A stretch of DNA of 64,000 nucleotides from Nonomuraea coxensis DSM 45129 (GCF_019397265.1 NZ_CP068985.1:8303001-8367000), one strand, 5' to 3'. Shown: positions 27,375-35,812, numbered from the stretch's first letter. Notes: generated from the letters alone by a model not told the origin. Made by a program: numbers and translations.

Positions 27375-28069
27375 CAGGAGCTCGGCGGCAGGCGCAGCAC
27401 GTATCCGACGCCCCGCAGGGTGTGGATGAGGCGGGGGCTCCGGTTGTCGATCTTGCGGCGGAGCACGGACACGTACGACTCGACGATGCCCACCTCGCCG
27501 CGGAAGTCGTAGTCCCAGACGTGGTCGAGGATCTGCGGCTTGGACAGGACGCGGCCGGCGTTCGTCATGAAGTAGCGCAGCAGCTTGAACTCGGTCGGCG
27601 ACAGCGGCACGGCGGCGCCTCCGCGCCACACCTCGTGGCTCTCCTCGTCCAGCTCGATGTCGGCGAACGTCAGCCGCGGCGGCGCGGCCGGCTGGTCGCC
27701 GCTGGTACGGCGGAGCACCGCGTGGATGCGCGCGATGACCTCCTCCAGGCTGAACGGCTTGGTCACGTAGTCGTCGCCGCCGATGGTGAGGCCGCGGATC
27801 TTGTCCTCGGTCTCGTCACGGGCGGTCAGGAACACCACCGGCGTGTGCACCCCGCCGCCGCGCAGCCGCCTGACGATCTCGAAACCGTCCAGGTCGGGCA
27901 GCATGACGTCGAGCACGACGAGATCGGGGCGGTGGCGTTGCACGGCGGCGACGGCGTCGACGCCGCTCTTCGCCGTGGTCACGTCGAATCCCGCGAACCT
28001 GAGGCTCGCGGCGAGGAGTTCGAGGATGTTGGGGTCGTCCTCGACGATCAGCAGGCGTGATTCCATCAT
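27374..28069 (-). CDS. OmpR/PhoB-family response regulator, partner of the kinase
   Basis: This is a 231-aa regulator with full-length receiver (acidic pair Asp11/Asp12, Asp54 in LVVLDVMLPD, GGDDYVTKPF lysine) and an OmpR winged helix (SPTEFKLLRYFMTNAGRVLS, RRKIDNRSPRLIHTLRGVGY). Start taken as ATG 28069, with AAGGG about ten bases upstream; a second ATG follows at once. It is first in a regulator-kinase-regulator operon and overlaps the kinase start. High similarity to the third gene points to a local duplication of the regulator. Confidence 0.94.
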   Translation of the reverse strand: MMESRLLIVEDDPNILELLAASLRFAGFDVTTAKSGVDAVAAVQRHRPDLVVLDVMLPDLDGFEIVRRLRGGGVHTPVVFLTARDETEDKIRGLTIGGDDYVTKPFSLEEVIARIHAVLRRTSGDQPAAPPRLTFADIELDEESHEVWRGGAAVPLSPTEFKLLRYFMTNAGRVLSKPQILDHVWDYDFRGEVGIVESYVSVLRRKIDNRSPRLIHTLRGVGYVLRLPPSS

Positions 28070-28082
28070 GACAAGGATGCCC

Positions 28083-29273
28083 TTATCGGACGAGTGCTGG
28101 GACAATTCCGGCTACATGCTTGGCGATCGCCAGGCTGGACGTGGCCGCGGGCGACGGGGCGTTGCGCACCAGGACCACGTTGTCGTGCACGTCCACGACG
28201 AAGTCGTCCACCAGCCGCCCGTCCCTGGCGACGGCCTGGGCGCGGACGCCTCCGGGCGCGCGGACCAGGTCGGCGGCGGTCAGCTCGGGGACGTAGCGGC
28301 GGGCGGCCCGGACGAAGGCTCCCTTGACGAGGCTGCCGTGCACTTCCTTGATCCCGGTGCGCCAGTGCTGCCGGGCGAGGCGGAGGGTGCCGGGCCAGCC
28401 CAGAATTTGCCGGATATTTCCGAACTTGCGCCAGTTGTAGCCCTCGTACGCCAGCGCCAGCACCGCGTTCGGCCCCACCAGCACCTCGCCGCCGATCGTA
28501 CGGGTCAGGTGCACCCCCAGGAACGGATAGCGCGGATCGGGCACCGGATAGATCAGCCCGCGCACGAGCTCCTTCGCCGCACTATGGAGCGCGTAGTACT
28601 CACCACGGAACGGGACGATCCGCACCTCCCCCGGCCGCCCGGCCATCGCGGCCACGGCGTCCGTGCCGAGCCCGCCGCAGACCACCAGGCGGTCGAAGGT
28701 GAAGATCCGGCGGGCGGCCAGCACCTGCACGCCGCCCGCGCGCTCACGGATGGCCCGTACGGGGTGCGCGAGACGTACGGACCCGCCCAGCTCCTCCACG
28801 TCCCTTGCGAGGCGGCGGGCGACGGCGGGGAAGTCGCAGATGGCGGTGTGCGGGGAGTGCACCGCGCCGACGCCCACCGCGTGCGCCTCGACCTCGCGCA
28901 GCCCCAGGGCGTCCAGCTCGGCGATGCCGGGGACGCCGTTCGCGCGCGCCCGCTCCGCCAGCGCGGCGAGGCCCGCCCGCTCGGCGTGGGTGCTCGCCAC
29001 GACGAGCTTGCCCACCTCCTCGTACGGCAGCCCGTGCCGCGCGCAGTAGTCCTTGAGCAGCGCCACGCCCTCCCGGCACAGCCGGGCCTTGAGCGAGCCG
29101 GGCGGGTAGTAGATGCCCGCGTGGACGACGCCGCTGTTGTGCCCGGTCTGGTGGGCGGCGACGCCGTCCTCCTTCTCCAGCACCGTCACCTCGGCGCCCC
29201 GGGCGGCGGCCAGCTCGCGCGCCACCGCCAGCCCGACAATCCCTGCGCCCACGATCCCGATTCTCTCCGTCAC
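28083..29273 (-). CDS. lhgO: L-2-hydroxyglutarate oxidase
   Basis: LhgO is an FAD enzyme of the DAO fold that oxidises L-2-hydroxyglutarate to 2-oxoglutarate and passes electrons to the respiratory chain. The 396-aa sequence starts with the dinucleotide-binding loop RIGIVGAGIVGLAVAREL. It then has VTVLEKEDGVAAHQTGHNSG, VVHAGIYYPPGSLKARLCR and, near the end, the FAD segment DDFVVDVHDNVVLVRNAPSP. It matches the E. coli LhgO (YgaF) type in length and motifs. GTG 29273 is the start. It ends 13 bases before the regulator start on the same strand; a link between the two is not evident. Confidence 0.93.
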   Translation of the reverse strand: MTERIGIVGAGIVGLAVARELAAARGAEVTVLEKEDGVAAHQTGHNSGVVHAGIYYPPGSLKARLCREGVALLKDYCARHGLPYEEVGKLVVASTHAERAGLAALAERARANGVPGIAELDALGLREVEAHAVGVGAVHSPHTAICDFPAVARRLARDVEELGGSVRLAHPVRAIRERAGGVQVLAARRIFTFDRLVVCGGLGTDAVAAMAGRPGEVRIVPFRGEYYALHSAAKELVRGLIYPVPDPRYPFLGVHLTRTIGGEVLVGPNAVLALAYEGYNWRKFGNIRQILGWPGTLRLARQHWRTGIKEVHGSLVKGAFVRAARRYVPELTAADLVRAPGGVRAQAVARDGRLVDDFVVDVHDNVVLVRNAPSPAATSSLAIAKHVAGIVPALVR

Positions 29274-29345
29274 ATGACCGATTTTCCCGGCTTACCGCCC
29301 GTCCCCGCCATATCAGGACGAATCGAACATGAGTACGATGCACGT

Positions 29346-29723
29346 ATGTACGTCCCGCCGGAGTGGCCCGCCGAGGTGCGCCCGCCCAGCGTCCCCGACT
29401 GGGAGACCTCGGCCGTGGCCTGGCTGCTCGACGCGGTCCCGCCCGACTACCGCGCCTACGAGGTGCTGCGCCGCCACCCCGTGGCCCTCGCCAGCATGGC
29501 CAGGCACCACGTGAGCTCCGCCGTCGAGGCCGCCCGCGCGGGCTACCGCGCCGCCGCCGTCGACCTCAAGGCACACCTGCCGCCGCACGCCGTCGAGGCG
29601 GTGCTCGACGTCTACCGGCAGGAGGGCCCGCGCCTGGTGCGGCTGTCGCGCTCGATCGAGGTGGTGGAGCGGGCGCTGCGCGGCGACATGTTCACCGCGA
29701 CCATGCGCGGCGGCGGCCGGTGA
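29346..29723 (+). CDS. Small conserved protein, unknown function
   Basis: This is a soluble 125-aa protein with no motif I recognise. It opens with Pro/Trp-rich MYVPPEWPAEVRPPSVPDWE and continues with three or four helices (about residues 20-115) rich in Ala, Arg and His. ATG 29346 is the only good in-frame start. It is divergent from lhgO and convergent with the secreted beta-propeller-like gene, seven bases from its stop. Codon use is normal for the region, so it is likely real. Confidence 0.7.
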   Translation: MYVPPEWPAEVRPPSVPDWETSAVAWLLDAVPPDYRAYEVLRRHPVALASMARHHVSSAVEAARAGYRAAAVDLKAHLPPHAVEAVLDVYRQEGPRLVRLSRSIEVVERALRGDMFTATMRGGGR

Positions 29724-29730
29724 CGCCCGG

Positions 29731-30750
29731 TCAGGCGGTGCGGCGGGCGATGAAGGTGATCACGCCGATGGCCGTCGCCGCCGCCGCGAGCCAGATGAGC
29801 ACGTCCTTCAGCGACAGCCCGCCGTCCGCCGGGCCGTCCGCCTGCGCGTCCAGGCTGCTCTCGGCCTTCGCCGGGCTGGGCGTGGGCGTGGGGGTGGCGC
29901 TCGGCGAGGCGGCGGCGACCGCGCGGGCGGGCAGCGGCACCCGGTAGAGCGGGCTCCTCACCCCCTCGCTGCCGGTGAGCAGGGCCGTGCCGTCCGCCGT
30001 GAACGCGATCGACTCCGCCTGCTCCAGCTGCGGCATCGCCACCCTGGCGATCGTCTCGCCGGAGGGCTTGTAGAGGGTGGCGGAGAAGTAGGTGCGTACG
30101 ACGTAAGAGGACCCATCGGGCGCGTACGCGGCGTCGGTCGCCATGATCGGCGCGGAGCCCACCTTGCGCAACACGTTCGTCCGGTCGGTGCGCAGCGTCT
30201 TCGGCGCGGCGTAGACCGAGCCGGCGAACTCCTTGGACACCACGTAGAGCCGCCCGGTCCTCGGGTTGACCATGATGCCCTCGGCGTTGCGCGCGCCGTC
30301 GGCGTAGCGGAACCGGTAGCGGACGGCGGGCAGCGTGGCGTCGCCGAGCCGCTGCGGCTCCATCACCTTGTAGATCGACACGTCGGGCCAGGCGCCGTCG
30401 AGGTTGTCGCCGATGTCGGCGAACCAGAGCACGCCGCGCCCGGTGCGCGGGTCCTTGCTCGCGGCCATCGCCTCCCAGTCGCGCGCCTCCGCGCCGCGCA
30501 GCCGGTAGGTCGCCTTCGTGCGCCCCTGGCCGTCCACGGCGTAGAACGTCGGCGCGGCGGCGCTGTCGTTGTGGGTGTAGTAGACGCCGGGGTGGGTGGG
30601 AGAGACGGCGAGCCCGCTCGACTCGGTGATCCGCGGGTCCTTGAAGGTGAAGAGTTTCTCCGCCCCCTCGTCGTCGTCGGCCGCCGCCGCATGGGCGGGC
30701 ACGGCGGCCAGGCAGTAGGCCGCGAACACGGCCGCGAGCATCCGGATCAT
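29731..30750 (-). CDS. Exported membrane-anchored protein, beta-propeller-like
   Basis: This is a 339-aa protein with an N-terminal signal peptide (MIRMLAAVFAAYCLAAVPAH) and a C-terminal membrane helix (about 312-332; DVLIWLAAAATAIGVITFI) followed by a basic stop-transfer RR. The exported part has blade-like repeats (SGLAVSPTHPGVYYTHND, AEGIMVNPRTGRLYVVSK, AYAPDGSSYVVRTYF, IAFTADGTALLTGSEG) resembling a six-bladed propeller or SMP-30/YVTN fold. A Ser/Pro/Thr linker precedes the anchor. So it is displayed on the cell surface. Enzymatic function is not visible. Confidence 0.85.
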   Translation of the reverse strand: MIRMLAAVFAAYCLAAVPAHAAAADDDEGAEKLFTFKDPRITESSGLAVSPTHPGVYYTHNDSAAAPTFYAVDGQGRTKATYRLRGAEARDWEAMAASKDPRTGRGVLWFADIGDNLDGAWPDVSIYKVMEPQRLGDATLPAVRYRFRYADGARNAEGIMVNPRTGRLYVVSKEFAGSVYAAPKTLRTDRTNVLRKVGSAPIMATDAAYAPDGSSYVVRTYFSATLYKPSGETIARVAMPQLEQAESIAFTADGTALLTGSEGVRSPLYRVPLPARAVAAASPSATPTPTPSPAKAESSLDAQADGPADGGLSLKDVLIWLAAAATAIGVITFIARRTA

Positions 30751-30802
30751 GACGTCCCCCACGCCGCCATCATGCCCCACCGGCGCGCCGGAAAGCGTCT
30801 GG

Positions 30803-30820
30803 CCTGGAGTGCGCTCCAGG
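30803..30820. promoter_or_regulatory. Palindromic MerR-type operator in the aldo/keto reductase promoter
   Basis: CCTGGAG and CTCCAGG (7 bp each, perfect) flank TGCG, an 18-bp near-palindrome lying 18 bases before the start codon. MerR-family activators bind such elements inside a long -35/-10 spacer, and many aldehyde/electrophile-responsive reductase genes have one. The flanking hexamers are poor (CTGGCC and CTTTAG-like), as expected for an activator-dependent promoter. No merR gene lies in this window. Confidence 0.55.
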
Positions 30821-30837
30821 TCTTTAGGGTTGAACCC

Positions 30838-31806
30838 ATGGACTATGTCAACCTCGGACGCAGTGGCCTTCAGGTCAGCCCCCTCTGCCTCGGCACCATG
30901 AACTTCGGCCCGCAGACTTCGGAGGAAGACTCCTTCGCGATCATGGATCGCGCCCTGGAGCTGGGCATCAACTTCTTCGACACCGCCAACGTCTACGGCT
31001 GGAAGCTGGGCGAGGGCATCACGGAGAACATCATCGGCCGATGGTTCGCGCAGGGCGGCGGGCGGCGCGAGAAGACCGTCATCGCGACCAAGCTCTACGG
31101 CGGGATGAGCGAGTGGCCCAACGACAGCAAGCTGTCGGCGCTCAACATCCGCCGGGCCTGCGACGCCTCGCTGAAGCGCATGCAGACCGACTACATCGAC
31201 ATCTACCAGGCGCACCACATCGACAGGAACACCCCGTTCGAGGAGTTCTGGGAGGCGATGGAGGTCCTGCGCCGGCAGGGCAAGATCCTCTACGTCGGCT
31301 CCTCGAACTTCGCCGGCTGGCACATCGCGAAGGCCCAGGAGACCGCCGCCCGGCGCAACTTCCTCGGCCTGGTCAGCGAGCAGTCCCACTACAACCTGCT
31401 CACCCGCGCGGTCGAGCTGGAGGTGCTGCCCGCCTGCGAGGACTACGGGCTCGGCGTGATCCCGTGGAGCCCGCTGGCCGGCGGCCTGCTGGGCGGCGTG
31501 CTCCGCAAGATCGACAAGGGCCGCTCGGCGAGCGAGCAGATCGTCAAGCAGCTGGAGAAGCACCGCGACAAGATCGAGGCGTACGAGAAGCTCTGCGACG
31601 AGCTGGGCGAGGACCCGGCGCACGTGGGCCTGGCCTGGCTGCTCAGGCAGCGGGCGGTCACCGCGCCGATCATCGGCCCGCGCACGCTGGAGCAGCTCGA
31701 AGGCAGCATGCGCACGCTGGAGATCGAGCTGGACGACGCCGTGCTGGCCCGCCTGGACGAGATCTTCCCCGGTCACAAAACCGCGCCGGAGGACTACGCC
31801 TGGTAA
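30838..31806 (+). CDS. Aldo/keto reductase
   Basis: This is a 322-aa NADPH-dependent reductase of the AKR superfamily (TIM barrel). The catalytic tetrad is visible: Asp48 and Tyr53 in FFDTANVYGWKLGEG, Lys85 in VIATKLYGGM and His126 in IYQAHHID. The NADPH-binding end includes WSPLAGGLLGG and IIGPRTLEQLEGSM. It resembles YccK/Gpr-type and actinobacterial quinone/methylglyoxal reductases. A strong palindrome just upstream suggests induction by a MerR-family regulator, perhaps in response to reactive carbonyls. It is monocistronic and convergent with the small ORF and thpR. Confidence 0.94.
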   Translation: MDYVNLGRSGLQVSPLCLGTMNFGPQTSEEDSFAIMDRALELGINFFDTANVYGWKLGEGITENIIGRWFAQGGGRREKTVIATKLYGGMSEWPNDSKLSALNIRRACDASLKRMQTDYIDIYQAHHIDRNTPFEEFWEAMEVLRRQGKILYVGSSNFAGWHIAKAQETAARRNFLGLVSEQSHYNLLTRAVELEVLPACEDYGLGVIPWSPLAGGLLGGVLRKIDKGRSASEQIVKQLEKHRDKIEAYEKLCDELGEDPAHVGLAWLLRQRAVTAPIIGPRTLEQLEGSMRTLEIELDDAVLARLDEIFPGHKTAPEDYAW

Positions 31807-31811
31807 AGGGC

Positions 31812-31895
31812 TCAGGTGAACAGCGCGCCGAGCACCACGATCAGCAGGAGCAGGCCGAGCACCAGGGGCAGCAGCCAGGAACGAGGACGATCCAC
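31812..31895 (-). CDS. Possible 27-aa single-helix membrane peptide
   Basis: From GTG 31895 the frame encodes a short basic head (MDRPRSW) and one hydrophobic helix (LLPLVLGLLLLIVVLGAL), ending in TGA. It starts ten bases after the thpR stop with a weak CCAGGG upstream. The shape (positive head, single helix) is that of many small bacterial membrane peptides. Sequence alone cannot prove translation. Confidence 0.4.
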   Translation of the reverse strand: MDRPRSWLLPLVLGLLLLIVVLGALFT

Positions 31896-31905
31896 GCCCT
31901 GGAGC

Positions 31906-32463
31906 CTAGTCCCGCTCGGCGGGTGCGAGCGCCCATTCGGCGAGTGACTCGTACCTCACCTGCGGTCCGCCGCTGCTGCGCACCAGCCGCACCGCCTCCG
32001 CCCGCCAGGGCGAGCCGCTGAAGCCCGACAGCGACTCCACCAGCGGGCGGAGGTCCGTCTCGGTCTTCGCGCGGGCCAGCGTGAGGTGCGGGTGGAGGGG
32101 TTTGGCGTCGGTCTGCGCGGCTCCCGCCCGGCGGGCGCCGGCGCGTACGGAGTCGGCGAGCCTCGTCATCGAGTCGCCGGTGACGCCGATCCAGAAGACG
32201 CGGGCCCTGCGCACGGAGGAGAAGGCGCCGAAGCCGGCGAAGGCCAGGTCGAGCGCATGGTGCCGGTGCACGGCGCGGGCCAGGCGGGTCTCCAGCTCCG
32301 GCAGCGCCCGCTCCGGCACCTCGCCGAAGAAGCCCAGCGTGATGTGCCACGTGGCCCGGTCGGGCCAGCGCAGCCCCGGCACCTGCCCGACGTGCGGCGC
32401 GATCGCGCGTTCGACCTCGTCCAGCACCTCGTCGGGCGGCACCAGGGCCGCGAAGAGCCTCAT
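31906..32463 (-). CDS. thpR: RNA 2',3'-cyclic phosphodiesterase (ThpR/LigT, 2H superfamily)
   Basis: ThpR hydrolyses 2',3'-cyclic phosphate ends of RNA. The 185-aa protein has the two His-x-Thr-x motifs that define the 2H fold: HITLGF (about residue 40) and HLTLAR (about residue 127). It opens with MRLFAALVPPDEVL, a typical ThpR N-terminus. Start ATG 32463. It is followed by the short membrane-peptide frame and preceded by the MarR-MFS operon, on the same strand but with no obvious functional link. Confidence 0.93.
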   Translation of the reverse strand: MRLFAALVPPDEVLDEVERAIAPHVGQVPGLRWPDRATWHITLGFFGEVPERALPELETRLARAVHRHHALDLAFAGFGAFSSVRRARVFWIGVTGDSMTRLADSVRAGARRAGAAQTDAKPLHPHLTLARAKTETDLRPLVESLSGFSGSPWRAEAVRLVRSSGGPQVRYESLAEWALAPAERD

Positions 32464-32494
32464 GCCATCCCATTGTGCCCGGCGGGCCGGAGGG

Positions 32495-33718
32495 TCAGGC
32501 CATCGCGAAGGAGGGCTTGGAGACCCGGCGGCTGATCAGCCGCGTCACCACGACCGCGAGCCCGGTGCCGACCAGCACCAGCACGCCGGACAGCATCACG
32601 CCCATGCGCGGTCCGCCGAGCTCCGACAGCCAGCCGACCAGCGGCGCGCCGAGCGGGGCCCCGCCGGTGAAGACCAGCATGTAGATGCCCATGACCCGGC
32701 CGCGCATCGCGGCCGACGTGGCGAGCTGCACGCTGGCGTTGGCCGCCGTGTTGACGGTGATCAGCGCGACCCCGGTCGGCACCAGCAGCAGCAGGTAGAC
32801 CGGGTAGAACGGGGCCAGCCCGGTGAGGATCTGGAACGCCCCGAACCCGAGCGCCCCGGCGAACAGCACCTTGTTCGTCAGCTTGGCCCGCCGCGCCGCG
32901 AGCAGCGCGCCGCCCAGCGCGCCCACCGCGAACATGCTGGAGGCGAGGCCGAACGACGACGCGCCCGCCTTGAACACCTCGCGCGCCATCAGCGCGATCG
33001 ACATCGAGAACGACTGCGAGAACATCGACACGAACCCGATGAGCAGCACGGGCAGCAGCAGCTCCTCGCGCCGCACGACGTACCGCAGGCCCTCGCGGAG
33101 CTGCCCCTTCGCCCTCGGCACCGGCTCGGCCGGGTTGAGCTCGGAGGCGCGCATGAACACCAGCGAGGAGATCACCGCGCCGAACGTCAGCGCGTTGACC
33201 AGGAAGATGGGGCCGGTGCCGCCGAGCACGTAGATCAGCACGCCGGCCAGCGCCGGGCCGACCACGCGGGCCAGGTTGAAGATGGAGCTGTTGAGCGCGA
33301 TCGCGTTGGGCAGGTCGCGGCGGCCGACCATCTCGACCACGAACGCCTGCCGGGTCGGCACCTCCACGCAGGAGATCAGGCCGAGCAGGAACGCCATCAC
33401 GTACACGTGCCACACCTGGGCGCTGCCGGTCATCGTCAGCACGCCGATGGTGAGGGCCAGCATGGCCATGAGGCTCTGGGCCGCGACGAGGATCGGGCGC
33501 TTCGGGTAGCGGTCGGCGAGCACGCCGCCGAACATGCCGAACAGCAGCATCGGCAGGAACTGCAGCGCGGTCGCCGTGCCGAGCGCCGCCGCGCTGCCGT
33601 TGGTCAGGTCGAGCACCAGCCAGTCCTGGGCGGTGCGCTGCAGCCAGGTGCCGACGTTGGAGACGGCGCCCCCGGCCGCGAACATGCGGTAGTTGCGAAT
33701 CCTGAGCGACCGGAACAT
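32495..33718 (-). CDS. MFS transporter, MFS_3-type multidrug exporter
   Basis: This is a 407-aa exporter with about twelve hydrophobic helices. It begins MFRSLRIRNYRMFAAGGAVS, and NVGTWLQRTAQDWLVLDLT is the usual first-helix segment of this actinobacterial subfamily. Motif A is FGGVLADRYPKRPILVAA. ATG 33718 lies 23 bases after the stop of the marR gene on the same strand and follows AGGACC. The marR-MFS operon is a standard drug-responsive efflux arrangement: ligand releases MarR and pump expression rises. Confidence 0.92.
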   Translation of the reverse strand: MFRSLRIRNYRMFAAGGAVSNVGTWLQRTAQDWLVLDLTNGSAAALGTATALQFLPMLLFGMFGGVLADRYPKRPILVAAQSLMAMLALTIGVLTMTGSAQVWHVYVMAFLLGLISCVEVPTRQAFVVEMVGRRDLPNAIALNSSIFNLARVVGPALAGVLIYVLGGTGPIFLVNALTFGAVISSLVFMRASELNPAEPVPRAKGQLREGLRYVVRREELLLPVLLIGFVSMFSQSFSMSIALMAREVFKAGASSFGLASSMFAVGALGGALLAARRAKLTNKVLFAGALGFGAFQILTGLAPFYPVYLLLLVPTGVALITVNTAANASVQLATSAAMRGRVMGIYMLVFTGGAPLGAPLVGWLSELGGPRMGVMLSGVLVLVGTGLAVVVTRLISRRVSKPSFAMA

Positions 33719-33741
33719 CCCGGTCCTGGGTTGTTCGGGCT

Positions 33742-34194
33742 CTATATCCTGCTGAGCTTCTCCAGAATCGGCGCGGCCTGCCTGAGGATGGACCTCTCCT
33801 CCGGGGAGAGCTCCTTCAGCCGCTGTGTCAGCCACGCGTCCTTGCGGCGGCGTTCTTCCTTCAGCAGCTTCTGGGCGGCCTCGGTCACGGTCACGGTCAC
33901 CTGGCGCCGGTCGGTCGGATGCGGGGTGCGGGCGACCAGGCCGCGCTCCTCGAGACCGGCGATCACGCGCGTCATCGAGGGCGGTTGCACCTTCTCCAGC
34001 TCGGCCAGCTCGCCGGGGGTTATCCCGGAGTGCCGTTCCACCGCGGCGAGCGTCGCGAACTGGGTGGGCGTCAGCGAGTGTGCCGCCGCCTGTCGTCTCA
34101 GGCGCCGGTTCAGCCTGGCCAGCGAGACGCGCAAGGCCGAAGCCAGACCCGCGTCGCCGCGCAGACCCGTCCTGTGCGGGGTGTTGGTTAGCAT
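33742..34194 (-). CDS. MarR-family transcriptional regulator
   Basis: This is a 150-aa MarR protein: dimerising helices at both ends and a winged helix (about residues 40-105) with LTPTQFATLAAVERHSGITP, GELAELEKVQPPSMTRVI and the wing ARTPHPTDRRQVTVTVT carrying the conserved D-R-R. ATG 34194 follows AAAGG. It is first in an operon with the MFS exporter and very likely represses it and itself through the inverted repeat overlapping its start and promoter. Confidence 0.94.
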   Translation of the reverse strand: MLTNTPHRTGLRGDAGLASALRVSLARLNRRLRRQAAAHSLTPTQFATLAAVERHSGITPGELAELEKVQPPSMTRVIAGLEERGLVARTPHPTDRRQVTVTVTEAAQKLLKEERRRKDAWLTQRLKELSPEERSILRQAAPILEKLSRI

Positions 34195-34218
34195 GAGTCA
34201 TTACCTTTGCTAACTATA
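34187..34218 (-). promoter_or_regulatory. marR promoter and likely MarR operator
   Basis: GTTAGCA (34187-34193) and TGCTAAC (34208-34214) are perfect 7-bp inverted arms with 14 bases between. On the minus strand one arm overlaps the -10-like TATAGT (34218 to 34213) and the other overlaps the marR start codon. A protein bound here would block both polymerase and ribosome access, as in classic MarR autorepression. Confidence 0.55.
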
Positions 34219-34270
34219 CGGCAGGGCATGATATTTCCCCAACTCCTCGGTCGTCTCACCCCTTGATACC

Positions 34271-34304
34271 CCGAAGCCGCCCCGCACGTGCGGAGCGGCT
34301 TCGG
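34271..34304 (-). terminator. Hairpin terminator after the NCS2 permease gene
   Basis: CCGAAGCCGC (34271-34280) pairs with GCGGCTTCGG (34295-34304), a perfect 10-bp stem, with a further CCGCACGTGCGG inside the loop. It starts 17 bases beyond the permease stop. There is no U-tract, which is common in actinobacteria. Confidence 0.7.
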
Positions 34305-34321
34305 CCTTGCGTGAACCGAGG

Positions 34322-35776
34322 TCAGACCCCGAGCAGCGCCCGGATCGGACCGATCGCGAAGTAGAGCACGAACAGCACCGCGGTGCCCCACAGCAGCGGG
34401 TGCACCTCGCGCGCCTTGCCGCGCACCACCTTGATCAGCACGTAGCTGATGAAGCCGGCGCCGATGCCGTTGGAGACCGAGTAGGTGAACGGCATGATGA
34501 CGATGGTGAGGAACGCCGGGATGGCCATCTCGTAGTCGTTCCAGTCGATGTCGCGGATCGCGGTCATCATGAGGAAGCCGACGACGACGAGCGCGGGCGC
34601 GGCGGCCTCGTACGGCACCACGGTCACGAGCGGCGCGAAGAAGATGGCCACCAGGAACAGCGCACCGGTCACCACGCTGGCCAGGCCGGTGCGGGCGCCC
34701 TCGCCGACGCCGGCGGCCGACTCGATGTAGGTCGTGTTGGAGGAGACCGAGCCCGCGCCGCCCGCCGCCGCGCCGATCGAGTCCACGAGCAGGATCTGCT
34801 TGGTACGCGGCAGCATGCCGTCCTCGCCGACCAGCCCCGCCTGCCGGCCGACGCCCACGACCGTGCCCATGGTGTCGAAGAAGTCGGTGATGAGCAGGGT
34901 GAAGACGAACAGCACGGCCAGCAGGATCGTCACCCGCTGGAAGCCGCCGATCGGGTCGAACTCCGTGAACAGCGCCAGCGGGTTGTGGAACCCGAAGATC
35001 TGCTCGGGGACGGTGGGCCGGTTGAGCTGCCAGCCGCCGGGGTTCTCGGCCGAGGACTTGCCGGCCTTGGCGAACACCTCGACGACGATGGCCAGGATCG
35101 TGGTGCCGACGATGCCGATGAGGATGGCGCCCTTCACCTTGCGCGCCACCATGGCGGCGGTGGCGAGCAGGCCCACGATGAAGACGAAGATGGGCCACGA
35201 GGTGAGGTTGCCCGCGATGCCCAGTTCCAGGGGCGTGCCCTGGGCCTTGCGCACGAAGCCGGCGTCCACGAAGCCGATCAGCGCGATGAACAGGCCGATG
35301 CCCACGCTGATCGCGGTCTTGAGCTGGGCCGGAATGGCGTGGAAGACCGCCGTGCGCAGCCCTGTCAGCACCAGGATCGCGATGATGACGCCTTCCAGGA
35401 AGACCAGGCCCATGGCCTCTTCCCAGCTCATCATCGTCGCGATGTTGAAGGTCACGAAAGCGTTGAGGCCGAGCCCGGCCGCCATCGCGAAGGGCACCTT
35501 GCCGATGACGCCCATGAGGATCGTCATCACGCCGGCCACGAACGCGGTGCCGGCGGCCACCAGCGCGACGTTGGGCTCGGTGCCGTCGCCGATGTACTGG
35601 CCTTCGATGTCCTTGCCGTACGCAATGATCAACGGGTTCAGCACGACGATGTACGCCATCGTGAAGAAGGTGGCCAGACCGCCCCGGACCTCCCGGGAGA
35701 CGGTCGATCCTCGCTCGGTGATGGCGAAGAAGCGGTCCAGTGCGGATCGAGGTTCAGTGTTCTTTGTGTCGCTCAC
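34322..35776 (-). CDS. NCS2-family purine permease (AzgA-like)
   Basis: This is a 484-aa membrane transporter of the AzgA-like branch (adenine/guanine/hypoxanthine uptake). It has 12-14 helices, the early signature GGLATFFTMAYIVVLNPLII, PFAMAAGLGLNAFVTF, and the central ITDFFDTMGTVVGVGRQAGL motif characteristic of AzgA/PbuG. SVSSNTTYIESAAGVGEGARTG follows, as in the family. GTG 35776 is the start. The gene is divergent from a DUF2530 gene across an 84-base gap holding an inverted repeat. No purine riboswitch was seen upstream. Confidence 0.94.
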   Translation of the reverse strand: MSDTKNTEPRSALDRFFAITERGSTVSREVRGGLATFFTMAYIVVLNPLIIAYGKDIEGQYIGDGTEPNVALVAAGTAFVAGVMTILMGVIGKVPFAMAAGLGLNAFVTFNIATMMSWEEAMGLVFLEGVIIAILVLTGLRTAVFHAIPAQLKTAISVGIGLFIALIGFVDAGFVRKAQGTPLELGIAGNLTSWPIFVFIVGLLATAAMVARKVKGAILIGIVGTTILAIVVEVFAKAGKSSAENPGGWQLNRPTVPEQIFGFHNPLALFTEFDPIGGFQRVTILLAVLFVFTLLITDFFDTMGTVVGVGRQAGLVGEDGMLPRTKQILLVDSIGAAAGGAGSVSSNTTYIESAAGVGEGARTGLASVVTGALFLVAIFFAPLVTVVPYEAAAPALVVVGFLMMTAIRDIDWNDYEMAIPAFLTIVIMPFTYSVSNGIGAGFISYVLIKVVRGKAREVHPLLWGTAVLFVLYFAIGPIRALLGV

Positions 35777-35812
35777 GACGCGAAGGGTGACAGTATGGGA
35801 TGACCTGCGGAA

